Assembly: GCA_023423335.1 (NCBI GenBank)
Contig: JAFAFU010000059.1
Coordinates: 62,001 to 126,000 of the forward strand
DNA length: 64,000 nt
Direction: 5' to 3'
Source: Bacillota bacterium
GTDB taxonomy: Bacteria > Bacillota > Clostridia > Lachnospirales > Lachnospiraceae
The notes beneath the pieces were generated by a model. The model worked only from the letters and a program-made list of their open reading frames with translations. It made no database searches and had not been told where the DNA came from. Numbering within the stretch: position 1 is the first letter of the stretch; every line of letters begins with the position of its first letter. Below, in pieces: positions 33,599-42,583 of this stretch. The translations under genes were made by a program, and so were the position numbers.

Positions 33599-34480
33599 AT
33601 GAGATCAGAGAAAGAGATGATGGATCTGATTCTGGGGGTGGCCGCCCGGGATGAGAGAATTCGGGCAGTCTATCTGAATGGTTCAAGGGCAAACCCGAAG
33701 GTACCCAGGGATATCTTTCAGGATTATGACATTGTATATGCCGTAACCGATACGGAAGGGTTTATCAAGGATAAATCCTGGCTTAAGTTATTCGGGGAGG
33801 TAGTCGTGATGCAGGAACCGGACAATAATGTGCTTTTTCATGATGAGTCGGCTGATTTTAAGGTGCGCTATGCATACCTGATGCAATTTATGGACGGTAA
33901 CCGGATTGATCTGTCTCTCAAGAATATGGAAAGCTCCATAAAAGAATGCAGGGAAGAGAAGCTTACGATTGTTTTGCTGGATAAGGACGGGCTCCTGCCC
34001 GAGATTAATCCTCCCTCCGACGAGGATTATCATGTGAAGAAGCCCTCAGGAATTCAGTTTGACCATTGCTGCAATGAGTTCTGGTGGGTTTCCCCTTATA
34101 TAGCAAAAGGACTCTGGCGCAGAGAGCTTTTGTACGCTCTGGATCATTTGAACCTATATGCGCGCCCAATGCTTCTCCTGATGCTATCCTGGCAGGCGGG
34201 AATTCCTACGGAATTTACGGTCAGCGTGGGTAAATGCGGAAAGTATCTGGACCAATACCTTCCCGAAGAGCTTTGGGGCAAGCTTCTTAAGACCTATCCG
34301 GCAGCGGAGCCGGAGCAGATTTGGGATGCTTTGCTGACCATGGGTGAGCTGTTCCGGGAGACAGCGGTCCAGGTTGCAGCAGCCATGGGCTTTGAGTATG
34401 ATTATGGACAGGATCAGAAAACTATGGATTACCTGAGGGATATCAGAACACTCCCCGGGGATGCGAAAGAAATACGGTAG
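33599..34480 (+). CDS. Aminoglycoside 6-adenylyltransferase family protein (ANT(6)-like)
   Basis: 293 residues of the ANT(6)/AadE-AadK family, which transfers AMP to the 6-hydroxyl of streptomycin. The nucleotidyltransferase motif is intact: AVYLNGSRANPKVPRDIFQDYDIVY (Gly-Ser plus Asp-x-Asp near residues 26-46), followed by the third-metal-site region RIDLSL. Chromosomal copies often give little resistance and have unknown substrates. It looks like a single gene; its base composition is not obviously foreign. Resistance cannot be inferred from sequence alone. Confidence 0.88.
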   Translation: MRSEKEMMDLILGVAARDERIRAVYLNGSRANPKVPRDIFQDYDIVYAVTDTEGFIKDKSWLKLFGEVVVMQEPDNNVLFHDESADFKVRYAYLMQFMDGNRIDLSLKNMESSIKECREEKLTIVLLDKDGLLPEINPPSDEDYHVKKPSGIQFDHCCNEFWWVSPYIAKGLWRRELLYALDHLNLYARPMLLLMLSWQAGIPTEFTVSVGKCGKYLDQYLPEELWGKLLKTYPAAEPEQIWDALLTMGELFRETAVQVAAAMGFEYDYGQDQKTMDYLRDIRTLPGDAKEIR

Positions 34481-34486
34481 GACTGC

Positions 34487-34518
34487 CTGCCTTTATGCCT
34501 TTCGGATTATAAAGGCAG
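34487..34518. terminator. Hairpin between convergent genes
   Basis: CTGCCTTTAT (34487-34496) and ATAAAGGCAG (34509-34518) form a 10-bp stem. There is no long T run, so termination is uncertain. Confidence 0.45.
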
Positions 34519-34524
34519 CGGAGA

Positions 34525-35774
34525 TTATGACATATCCTTGTCTGCCTTTTTTCTATGAAATAATAACAGTACAATAAACATAAGCAGAGGAAACAGTACG
34601 GCAGCCAGCAAGCCGGTCCTTAAGCCGGTCTGTTCCGGGTCAAGACCTCTTCCTGACCATAACGAAGGGCTTAATTTCCCGCGGCTGACACTGTCCGATA
34701 ACTTACCGGCCAGCCAGGGTCCTGCGGAACAACCGATATCACCACAGATGGCGAGAATTCCGAACATCATCGTACCGCCCCTTGGGAAGGCCGCCGAGGT
34801 CAGACTGAAGGTCCCCGGCCACATCAGTGAGACGGATAATCCGGTCAGGCTGCAGGAGAGCAGGGAAATGAACGGATTAGGGAAAAATATCGTGACCAGG
34901 TAGGTTACAATACAGAGAATACTGCTGCCGGCAAGACAGCTGCGCAGGGGGAAACGGTCTCCGTAATAACCGTAGATTGTCCGGCCGATTGCCATAAAGA
35001 AAGCGAAGAGTCCCGGACCCAGCAGGTCGCCAGCTTAGTGATACCAAGACCCTTCTCGGCAAACATGGAGGACCATTGGGACATCGTAAGCTCGCTTGCC
35101 CCGGCACAAATCATGAGAAGCATGGCCAGATATAACATGCGGTGTGAAAGAAGCTCCTTAAGCCGCATTTCTTTCCCCTGCTTTACCAGCGGCAGAATGG
35201 GTACCTTTGCAAATTGGAACATATTATAGAGAGGAAACAGGGACCAGAGCAGGGGCAATAAAAACCAAAGCTCCCTGCCGAGAATCCGGATCAGGAAAGT
35301 GCTCAGAAATACGACACCCATCTGTCCCCAACAATAAAAGGAGTGAAGCAGACTCATGGAAGCCCCCTTATTTTCATTGGGAAGAGCCTCCACAATGGGA
35401 CTGACGATGACCTCCAACAAGCCGCCCCCAATAGCATAAATCAGGACGGATACCAGCATTCCCAGGTAGGGGGAAGGAAGCAGCAGAGGGAATATGCCAA
35501 GTAAGATCAGGCCTAAGACGCAGAGGGCATGGGCGGCAACCATGCAAGTCCGGTGGCCAATCCGGTCCGCGTAACGGGTAGCCCATATATCCGTCGCGAT
35601 CTGTGTCAGGAAGTTCGCCAATACCAGCAGCCCCAGCTGTTCGTAGGAAATCCCGAAATCCGTCCGAAAGATGATAAACAGCAGAGGCGCCAGATTATTA
35701 ATAATAGCTTGCGTCATATAACCACGGTAGCAGGAATATGTAGTATGCTTGTAGGTATAAATTCTTGCGTTCAT
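34525..35774 (-). pseudogene. MFS transporter interrupted by a frameshift
   Basis: The first part (start codon 35774) covers about 245 residues of a Major Facilitator transporter (MTQAIINNLAPLLFIIFR ... LTMSQWSSMFAEKGLGITKLA). It then shifts frame, and the true continuation (FFMAIGRTIYGYYGDRFPLRS) runs in another frame to 34525. One extra base between about 35025 and 35029 (CTGGCGACCTG read as CTGGCGGACCTG) joins both into a full 12-helix protein through DLLGPGLFAFFMAIGR. The rest looks intact, so the loss is recent or is a sequencing/assembly error. The ligand is unknown. Confidence 0.85.
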
Positions 35775-35820
35775 TTTTGTCCGTCCTTTTATCCTGGAGA
35801 ATATTTGCCGAAGGCATTGT

Positions 35821-36696
35821 TTATTCGAATTGCGGCCGGTAAGGCTTTGTCAGATATACCGTCTTACCATAGTCCGACATAAGAAAACACTGATATGCCG
35901 CCTTCGCGGCCGTCAGGCTGTCATAGATTCCGAATACGGTTGGTCCGCTTCCGCTCATCAGAGAGGTCAGGGCACCTTGCTCTTTCATGCGGCGTTTAAT
36001 CTCTTCTATGATGGGGTACTCCTTGACGGTAACGGTCTGAAGAAGGTTATCCATCAACGAAGCAAGCTTTTTTAAGCTTCCTGCTTCAATCGCCTGCAGC
36101 ATTCCGGGGATATCCGGATGGGGAAAGTCCGCGGATAAATTCAGATGCTCATATACATATTTGGTTGACACGCTGATATCCGGCTTGACAAGGAGAATAT
36201 GACAGTCCGGCATGGGCTTTAAAGGGGTAAGAAGCTCGCCGATCCCTTCGGATAAGGCAGTTCCAAGCATAAGGCAGTAGGGAACATCAGCTCCAAGCTT
36301 CACCCCCATAGTTTGCAGCTCCTGCAAGGATAATCCGGTGCGAAAAAGACGGTTGAGGCCTGAGAGGGCTGCTGCGGCATCACTGCTTCCGCCGGCCATT
36401 CCGGCGGCGACAGGGATCATCTTCTTAAGCACAATTCGGATTCCGTCCTGTATACCCAGGGCTGTACGGAACAAATCAGCGGCTTTATATACGATATTGC
36501 GGCTGTCAGCGGGGAGCCAGGGAAGATCCGTCACCAGCTTAAGTGCCCCCTTCTTATACCTGCTGATGGTTAATGTATCATACAGGTTGACGGACTGCAT
36601 AATCATGCTGACCTCATGATAGCCGTCCTCCCGTTTTTTAAGTACGTCAAGACCAATATTTATTTTAGCGTAAGCTTTGATTTTAATGGAATTCAT
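35821..36696 (-). CDS. ispE: 4-diphosphocytidyl-2-C-methyl-D-erythritol kinase
   Basis: ATP-dependent kinase of the non-mevalonate isoprenoid pathway. The 291 residues match IspE, a GHMP kinase: KAYAKINIGLDVLKKREDGYHEV (substrate-site Lys/Asp) near the start, the ATP loop VAAGMAGGSSDAAAAL near residue 92, and LMSGSGPTVFGIY near 250. The start fits GGAG upstream. It is followed on the same strand by the broken MFS gene and preceded by spoIIR. Confidence 0.95.
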   Translation of the reverse strand: MNSIKIKAYAKINIGLDVLKKREDGYHEVSMIMQSVNLYDTLTISRYKKGALKLVTDLPWLPADSRNIVYKAADLFRTALGIQDGIRIVLKKMIPVAAGMAGGSSDAAAALSGLNRLFRTGLSLQELQTMGVKLGADVPYCLMLGTALSEGIGELLTPLKPMPDCHILLVKPDISVSTKYVYEHLNLSADFPHPDIPGMLQAIEAGSLKKLASLMDNLLQTVTVKEYPIIEEIKRRMKEQGALTSLMSGSGPTVFGIYDSLTAAKAAYQCFLMSDYGKTVYLTKPYRPQFE

Positions 36697-36783
36697 ACAG
36701 GCTCCAATCCTTGTTGATAACCGTATTCTATCACAGAACCATAAGGTTTACAATCAACAGCTTATTGTGTTTGGCAGATCGGA

Positions 36784-37458
36784 TCAGGAGAACAGCTTCT
36801 TGATGGATTCCCAGATTTTAAATTTATACTTCACGGGTACTTTGCTATCCTTTAAGCTGGAATATTCCTCTTCCGTCAGGAGGTATTTCAGCTGAGTGTC
36901 CGTATCCTTGTCAACGATACTGTAGGTCTCATCGACGAAACACAGCGGAGGGAACATGACACACCACCAGTTCTTCCCTGCAGCATCGCCGATCTGCACG
37001 CGGAGAGCTTCATAGGTTCCGGGGGGGAAGGTATAGTCCCCATAGATTTTCATGGGAAAATATACAGGCTCAAGGCTGACTCTGACGGCATAATGGTATC
37101 CCTGCTCTGTGATAATTCTCTCGGCGGTATCCTGGATCCGGGACATTTCGGACAGGATCAGGGTCCTGCCTTCGGCAATATTATCCGAAGAATTAAGCCT
37201 GGGAGCAAGCTCTTTTACTAAGGCATTTTTCACCAGGATTTTAAGCGCCTGATCCTCCTCGCTGTCACTGTTGGCTATCACATGAAAACGTATGATCTCG
37301 CCTGCGATACCCTCCTGCAATTGTTTCGCTTTGACGGCATCGGAACGGATAATGCAGGTGCATGCCCAGGAAAAAAATAAGATAGCTAAAAATAATAGGA
37401 TACGGAAGCCGGCAGGGGTGCCGGTTTCTTTTGGATATTTATGAAATTTTATAAACAT
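36784..37458 (-). CDS. spoIIR: Stage II sporulation protein R
   Basis: A secreted signal made in the forespore that activates the protease SpoIIGA to process pro-sigma-E in the mother cell. About 224 residues: an N-terminal membrane/signal segment (FRILLFLAILFFSWACTCII) and the family core. Core segments are IRFHVIANSDSEEDQALKILVKNALV near 60 and YHYAVRVSLEPVYFPMKIYGDYTFPPGTYEALRVQIG near 125. GKNWWCVMFPPLCFVD lies near 175. ATG 37458 is favoured by GGAGGG just upstream; an ATG at 37470 is in frame. Confidence 0.92.
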   Translation of the reverse strand: MFIKFHKYPKETGTPAGFRILLFLAILFFSWACTCIIRSDAVKAKQLQEGIAGEIIRFHVIANSDSEEDQALKILVKNALVKELAPRLNSSDNIAEGRTLILSEMSRIQDTAERIITEQGYHYAVRVSLEPVYFPMKIYGDYTFPPGTYEALRVQIGDAAGKNWWCVMFPPLCFVDETYSIVDKDTDTQLKYLLTEEEYSSLKDSKVPVKYKFKIWESIKKLFS

Positions 37459-37769
37459 GTTACCCTCCATCTGCCGCCTTTAGGCGGTATGCAAAGCGAA
37501 TTTCCAAATTCACTTTTGAAAAATGTACTTCTTTTCAACCTACCTCCGTTTTCCCGCCATGCGGGGAATAAATAGGATGGCTTCGGTTTTTTTATGTAAG
37601 CAAATGACTATGACTGGAGTTTTGCCAGAAACCGGGTCACTTATTCAGGAACTTAAACCAAATGCCCGGAATAGCCGGAAGCATGAAAGGCTCTTGAACT
37701 TACCGGGGTTTCATAGTACAATGGACTGGCGAAGAATACCAATATTAAGGAATGAATTAAGGGGCGGGA

Positions 37770-38192
37770 ATGAAGCAGAAAGTCGGGATTATAATAGAGG
37801 GAATACAAAATCAGGATAAGAAGGTTCCGGTTATTACCAAAGCGGAGGGGACTTACCAGTCTCGGAACGGCAAGCATTATATCCGCTATGAGGAGATCTC
37901 CGAAGAAAATGGGACTAGGATGAAAAATACGCTGAAGCTCTCTCCGGAACAGGTCATCATGAAAAAGGATGGGCCCGGGGTTCATACCCGGCTGGTATTT
38001 GACCGGGCGGAAATCACCACTGCGATCTATCAGGCTCCCTATGGGAGCTTAAGCTTTCAGATATCCAATTCGGTGATTATCCTGCTGGAGGAGGAAGATG
38101 AGCTCCGGTTAAGCTTAAAGTATACCTTATCCGATCAGGGAGGAGTGCTCTCGGACAACCAGGTTAACATAAGGGTAACACCCCTCCTGTAA
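37770..38192 (+). CDS. DUF1934 (YwiB-type) beta-barrel protein
   Basis: 140 residues. It shows the DUF1934 pattern: VGIIIEGIQNQ, YIRYEEI, NTLKLSPEQVIMKKDGPGVHTRLVFDR, TAIYQAPYGSLSFQI, and a final LSLKYTLSDQGGVLSDNQVNIRV. The family is lipocalin-like and of unknown function. The ribosome site is weak (AAGGGGCGGGA). It is a single gene between spoIIR (divergent) and a strong terminator. Confidence 0.85.
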   Translation: MKQKVGIIIEGIQNQDKKVPVITKAEGTYQSRNGKHYIRYEEISEENGTRMKNTLKLSPEQVIMKKDGPGVHTRLVFDRAEITTAIYQAPYGSLSFQISNSVIILLEEEDELRLSLKYTLSDQGGVLSDNQVNIRVTPLL

Positions 38193-38213
38193 GGCAAAAT
38201 TGATTATACTAAT

Positions 38214-38286
38214 AATAAAAATGAAGGAATCCGGCAGTCCCTTTGACCGTTCGTCTCAGAGGCCGCCGGATTCCTTCATTTTTATT
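38214..38286. terminator. Strong bidirectional terminator
   Basis: A 22-bp perfect stem, arms 38214-38235 and 38265-38286, with A-rich and T-rich ends. It separates DUF1934 from the convergent capA gene. Confidence 0.85.
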
Positions 38287-38292
38287 ATTTTA

Positions 38293-39552
38293 TCAATTTC
38301 CGGCATCTATAGCCGTCTCAGTCATATAGCCCTCATCATCAAATTCTACGCCGAAGGAGATTTCCTTCATAAAGCTATAGTAGGCTTTCCGTTTTGAAGC
38401 CTCTGTAATCAAAGAGGTATAGGTGTTTTCACCCAGGGTGGGCAGCAGCTGTACCTTCAGGCTGCCATCCTTCTCCAAATAAAGCTTCAGGAGGCCGGCA
38501 TCCCTGGTGGTATTATTGAACCAGTAATTGCCGAGGCTGTACGCGATCGGTTTTCCCTGATAGAACTCCATCCCCTGAAGAACATGGGGGTGGCAGCCGA
38601 TAACTGCGTCCGCACCTGCATCGATATATTGTCTTGCAAGTGTTTTCTGGTATTCAACGGGATAATTCGTTCTCTCAACACCCCAGTGTACATAAACCAC
38701 AACAAAATCACTGTTCTCCTTGGCTTCCCGAATGCCTTCCAGCAGCAAAGCCGGATCATAGGTTCCGATCATACCGGGCCGGGTATCGGTCGCATACCAA
38801 TCCATGGCAAAGACGACCCGGGAGGCGGCCAGATAAGCAATCCTGGTATCTCCGAGGGTATAATAGATGGGTGCTTTCGCCCGTTCCAGGTTTATTCCTG
38901 CACCGACATAATCGATATCAGCCTCCTCCAGGGCAGTAAAGGTATCCATCAGGGCATCCACGCCGAAATCCAGGGTATGGTTATTGGCCAGGGAGACGAT
39001 ATCAACTCCCATTTCCTTCAGGATATTAACCCTCTTTGGGTCAGCCCGGAAGGTGTAGGATTTATCCTGGGCCTCTGTACCTCTGAGACTATAGGCAAAT
39101 TCATTATTTAACATCATGATATCAGCGGCATTCATCTCCTCCACCAGTTCGGGAGAGATACAACCAAGGATTCCCTGACCCTGTCGGTCATAACGGGCCA
39201 CCGGCTTTGAATCTTCATCCAGATTAATGTCACCGGCAAAGGTCAGCACAATAGGTCCCTCATCGGCAACTTCGGGAACAGCCGCAGGTGTGGGAACGGG
39301 AGACGCGGAAAAATCCGTCTGATCAGGGGAGCCGGTTATCCCGGGAGCCGTTGTTACCGCCGGAGCATTGCCGCCGTCGGAGCTGTCCGCTGTCCGGTCA
39401 TTGCCATCGGAGACGGCTTCGGTCGGTGTCGGAGCCCCGGATTTATGCTCCTGCCCCTCCCGGAGACGGAAGGAGTAGATGATAATTCCTGATAATATGG
39501 TCAATAACAGAAGCCCTGCTATGGTTAAAAGCAATCGATTTTTCTTATACAT
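38293..39552 (-). CDS. capA: CapA-family protein (poly-gamma-glutamate/surface phosphoesterase type)
   Basis: 419 residues. A membrane segment near the N terminus (LLLTIAGLLLLTILSGIIIYSF) is followed by a Pro/Ser/Thr/Ala-rich linker of about 85 residues. Then comes the CapA/PGA_cap metallophosphoesterase-like domain (about 120-370): LTFAGDINLDED, NNEFAY, FRADPK, VSLANNHTLDFG, VVYVHWGVERTNYP, and GADAVIGCHPHVLQG. Members act in poly-gamma-glutamate synthesis or release, or have unknown surface roles; no capB or capC is nearby. ATG 39552 follows AGGAACGGCAT. Confidence 0.88.
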   Translation of the reverse strand: MYKKNRLLLTIAGLLLLTILSGIIIYSFRLREGQEHKSGAPTPTEAVSDGNDRTADSSDGGNAPAVTTAPGITGSPDQTDFSASPVPTPAAVPEVADEGPIVLTFAGDINLDEDSKPVARYDRQGQGILGCISPELVEEMNAADIMMLNNEFAYSLRGTEAQDKSYTFRADPKRVNILKEMGVDIVSLANNHTLDFGVDALMDTFTALEEADIDYVGAGINLERAKAPIYYTLGDTRIAYLAASRVVFAMDWYATDTRPGMIGTYDPALLLEGIREAKENSDFVVVYVHWGVERTNYPVEYQKTLARQYIDAGADAVIGCHPHVLQGMEFYQGKPIAYSLGNYWFNNTTRDAGLLKLYLEKDGSLKVQLLPTLGENTYTSLITEASKRKAYYSFMKEISFGVEFDDEGYMTETAIDAGN

Positions 39553-39621
39553 ATGCCGTTCCTTTCTGACCGGGGCGGGTTCGCCCGGCAAGTATGCTTT
39601 TTCGCCTGGTGTAGGCTTACA

Positions 39622-39669
39622 TAAAAAATCCTCTTACCATACAACAATTATGCCATGAAGGTAAGAGGA
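39622..39669 (-). terminator. Terminator of the 39684 gene
   Basis: TCCTCTTACC (39629-39638) pairs with GGTAAGAGGA (39660-39669), followed on the minus strand by TTTTTT. Confidence 0.8.
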
Positions 39670-39683
39670 ATATTTGTTTATTA

Positions 39684-40133
39684 CTATTTTGTACTTTTTC
39701 TCTTCAGACGTTTTAATAAACCCTTTTTCTCCGGCTTTACTTCAAGGCTGCTTCGTAAACCCTTCACATCCATAATGTAAATACCGCTGATGACGGCCTT
39801 TACTTCCTTCTTCACCGGAATGATATCAAATATCTTGGCATCACATACAAGGGACATCACCTTCGGACCTATTTTAGCCTTTACAATCGGGACTTTGGAG
39901 GCACGCATATATTTCGGGGTCTGATCAAGCACCATCTTAGGAAGATTTGCTTCCTTCATCTTCATTTTTTTCTTATCAATTACCAGGATGGACACAGTCT
40001 GAGCGGCAGCCTTCATCTGCGCTTCCGAGGCCTCCTGCTTCCTCTGAAGCTTCTTTCCTACGAAATACAGAGTAATAAATACGGCCAGTACCACGACAGC
40101 TATTATAATTAATACGGTAATTACGGTTCCCAT
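39684..40133 (-). CDS. Hypothetical membrane-anchored protein, 149 aa
   Basis: One N-terminal membrane segment (VITVLIIIAVVVLAVFITLYFV), then a Lys-rich cytoplasmic-type region with a beta-rich core (VSILVIDKKKMKMKEANLP ... VPIVKAKIGPKVMSLVCDAKIFDIIPVKKEVKAVISGIYI). No domain recognised. The AGGAGGTAC ribosome site is strong. Base use matches neighbours. Confidence 0.7.
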   Translation of the reverse strand: MGTVITVLIIIAVVVLAVFITLYFVGKKLQRKQEASEAQMKAAAQTVSILVIDKKKMKMKEANLPKMVLDQTPKYMRASKVPIVKAKIGPKVMSLVCDAKIFDIIPVKKEVKAVISGIYIMDVKGLRSSLEVKPEKKGLLKRLKRKSTK

Positions 40134-40258
40134 GAATTATGTACCTCCTAATTTGTACGTATTCAGATAAGCCCTGATCAGGGCAACGATAATTGTATCA
40201 TTTTTTCCTCTAAAAATAAATAGCAAAATATAAAATATTACACGAAAAATTCGACAAG

Positions 40259-40987
40259 CTATACCAGGGTCTTATTCTTTTCCAGGGTCTCCCGAATGAT
40301 ACCCTGAACATAGGATCCCAGGAACTTTTTCTGCTCCTTATCCAGACTGTCCGGATAGATTGGTTTGCAAAATTCCAGTACTACATGGGTGGCTTTAATC
40401 TTTGGAAAATGATTTTCAAGGATGTCATCGGTTTTGGACAATGCAACAGGAACGATGGCACAACCGGTCTTCTCGGCCATTTTAAAGCTTCCCTCCTTAA
40501 AAGGGAGCATATCTTCACCATGGTTTCTGGTGCCTTCCGGTGATATAAATACAGAATAACCAGCTTTCAGCTGTTCTATCCCCTTTAATATGGTTTTTAG
40601 CCCCTGCTTAATGTCATCGCGGTCTAAGAAAAGGCACTGAAGGAAACGCATCCAGGTGCTTAAGAAAGGCACTCTGGCAATTTCCTTTTTTGCCATAAAG
40701 CCGGTCAGGGTGGGGAGGGATACATAAGCAACCGGAACATCAAAATAGCTTCTGTGATTTGCCACGTAGAGAACCGGTTCGTTCTTTGGTACATTTTCCA
40801 AACCGATTACGGTCCGCTTCACTCCGGAGATAAAGAGGATAACATGGAACGCTCTCACAACAATCCACTGAGAACTGGCAACCATAGCCCTGCGACTGAA
40901 CCGGCCGATAATATACTCAATCAGAAAGATCGGAATACTGATTATAAAGAAAACCAATAAAAAAATAAGTGCAATAAAAAGCCGCAT
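40259..40987 (-). CDS. plsC: 1-acyl-sn-glycerol-3-phosphate acyltransferase
   Basis: Adds the second acyl chain in phosphatidic acid synthesis. 242 residues. The N-terminal membrane region is followed by the HX4D motif NHRSYFDVP near residue 80. The substrate-binding FISPEGTRNHGEDMLPFKEG near 150 and the later VPVALSKTDDILE are also present. ATG 40987 is chosen for GGAGG at 40994-40998; the frame reaches a further ATG at 41005 without a site. Confidence 0.92.
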   Translation of the reverse strand: MRLFIALIFLLVFFIISIPIFLIEYIIGRFSRRAMVASSQWIVVRAFHVILFISGVKRTVIGLENVPKNEPVLYVANHRSYFDVPVAYVSLPTLTGFMAKKEIARVPFLSTWMRFLQCLFLDRDDIKQGLKTILKGIEQLKAGYSVFISPEGTRNHGEDMLPFKEGSFKMAEKTGCAIVPVALSKTDDILENHFPKIKATHVVLEFCKPIYPDSLDKEQKKFLGSYVQGIIRETLEKNKTLV

Positions 40988-41013
40988 AACGAACCTCCAG
41001 AACAAATTATTAT

Positions 41014-41069
41014 AAAAAGAGACCCCAGGATTCTATGATATCATACAGACCCCAAAAAGTCTCTTTTTT
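41014..41069. terminator. Terminator between vanY-like gene and plsC
   Basis: AAAAAGAGAC (41014-41023) and GTCTCTTTTT (41059-41068) with an inner region of partial pairing. The vanY-like transcript on the minus strand would end here. Confidence 0.7.
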
Positions 41070-41142
41070 CTTGCATATATCGGATAAACAAGTTGCTGAT
41101 ATCATCCGGATACGAAACAAAACTGCGGACGGGTGACGGCGA

Positions 41143-42465
41143 TCAATGAACAGCCGTATTCTCTCCGGAAGTATCCATACCTGATGTATCATCCGGAATC
41201 ACCGGCAAGCCTTCCGTATCCGGAAGGATGTCACCCCCGGAAGCGGGATCGGTAGAACCATTTCCGGGCTCCCCGGTTCCGGGAATATTTTCTCCGGAAG
41301 GATCTTCCGTCTCCGGGTTCTCTTTGGGAGGCTCCGTCTCCGAACCTTCCTCTTCCGAAGCCTCTCCCTCGGAGGGCTCCTCTTCGGAAGGATCTTCCTC
41401 GGAAGGAACCTCTTCCGTATCAGTAAAGTCCGGAAGTCCGTCACCATCCAGGTCGTCTACGATGCCGTCGCCATCCAGGTCTCCCGGAATAGGAGTCGGG
41501 GTAAGGGGCGGTGTAGGCGTAGGTGTTACCGGAGGAACATAATTAATATATTCGGCATAAACAGCTTCAAAATCAAAGTCCGGGCTGGGAACATAATTGT
41601 AATATTCATCCAGTGTCATATTATTCTTATACAAATAATTGGCCAGATCCCTGCCAACATATCGGATATGCCAGGGCTCATAAGCATATCCGGTCACCGC
41701 GGCCCCATCTTTGGGATAACGGATGATAAAGCCGAAATGATGTGCATTATCGGCCAGCCATATACCCTCCGGACTGGAGGCGAAGGTGGTAACCAGCCGG
41801 TACTTCATTCGCTTAGTGGATACATCGATGGCAAGTCCCGTCTGATGCTCGCTCGTACCGGGAACAGCGGAATACTTCAGTGTATGCTTCTTACCCTTCT
41901 TAACGATATTATCCGTAAAAATCTTAGCCTGACGGTCAAAAGAACGATATCCGGAGATACCATAAAGGGTATGTCCATCCGCTTGGGCAGCAGCAAACAG
42001 CAGCTCCAGAGCGGAAGCAGCCTCCGGCCGGAGCAACTTTCTCTCATCGAAACCCAAGATGTCAAATAACACATCCGGAATCACCATGTTTTCCGGGACA
42101 TAATCCTTGGGCAATGCAAATTCCTTGTTTACAAAGACAGTAATACTTGCCGGATCCAGATCCATCTCCGTGGCCGGAGTCCAGGGGATATCAGTCGGAG
42201 TAATCTCATTCATATTTGGTACATCCTCAACACCATTATTATTATCATATTCAAGAGTGGGAGGAATATATGTATACTTACCGGAATTCTCTTTGTTTTG
42301 ATTGTCCTTGATGATATTTTCCGAAGGAACAGTCATGGCGGAAGCGGTACCGGTATCTTTCTTACCTGGACTATTACGGTCCGATATAAAATTATAAACA
42401 AGGAAGCCTGATAGGGACAACATCAAAACAGTTGCCGAGGCAATCATTATCTTACCTTTTCTCAA
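41143..42465 (-). CDS. D-Ala-D-Ala carboxypeptidase, VanY type, with acidic tail
   Basis: 440 residues from a TTG start (GGGTGGG upstream); an ATG at 42447 with AAAGG before it is the alternative. One N-terminal membrane segment. The M15B VanY domain (about 120-275) shows SGYRSFDRQAKIF, the zinc site SEHQTGLAIDVSTK, GFIIRYPKDGAAVTGYAYEPWHIRYVG (third ligand, Glu and His). A PxTP-rich linker, two DxDGDG-type calcium loops (GDLDGDGIVDDLDGDGLPD, about 325-343) and a Glu/Pro/Ser-rich tail of about 95 residues follow. It trims cell-wall stem peptides. The tail is likely flexible or calcium-binding. Confidence 0.88.
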   Translation of the reverse strand: MRKGKIMIASATVLMLSLSGFLVYNFISDRNSPGKKDTGTASAMTVPSENIIKDNQNKENSGKYTYIPPTLEYDNNNGVEDVPNMNEITPTDIPWTPATEMDLDPASITVFVNKEFALPKDYVPENMVIPDVLFDILGFDERKLLRPEAASALELLFAAAQADGHTLYGISGYRSFDRQAKIFTDNIVKKGKKHTLKYSAVPGTSEHQTGLAIDVSTKRMKYRLVTTFASSPEGIWLADNAHHFGFIIRYPKDGAAVTGYAYEPWHIRYVGRDLANYLYKNNMTLDEYYNYVPSPDFDFEAVYAEYINYVPPVTPTPTPPLTPTPIPGDLDGDGIVDDLDGDGLPDFTDTEEVPSEEDPSEEEPSEGEASEEEGSETEPPKENPETEDPSGENIPGTGEPGNGSTDPASGGDILPDTEGLPVIPDDTSGMDTSGENTAVH

Positions 42466-42583
42466 ACAGAACCCACCCTTTCATAAGTACACCCTATCGT
42501 ATATCTCTGATGATTTATAAACAGTATAACATACGGAGGGTAAAAAAACAGCATATTGTCGAAAGTTTTATAAGAAAAATATG

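Noticed and set aside
38584..39111. Open frame of 175 codons antisense to capA
   Set aside because: It lies wholly within the capA coding region, which has clear family motifs, and has no ribosome site or recognisable domain.
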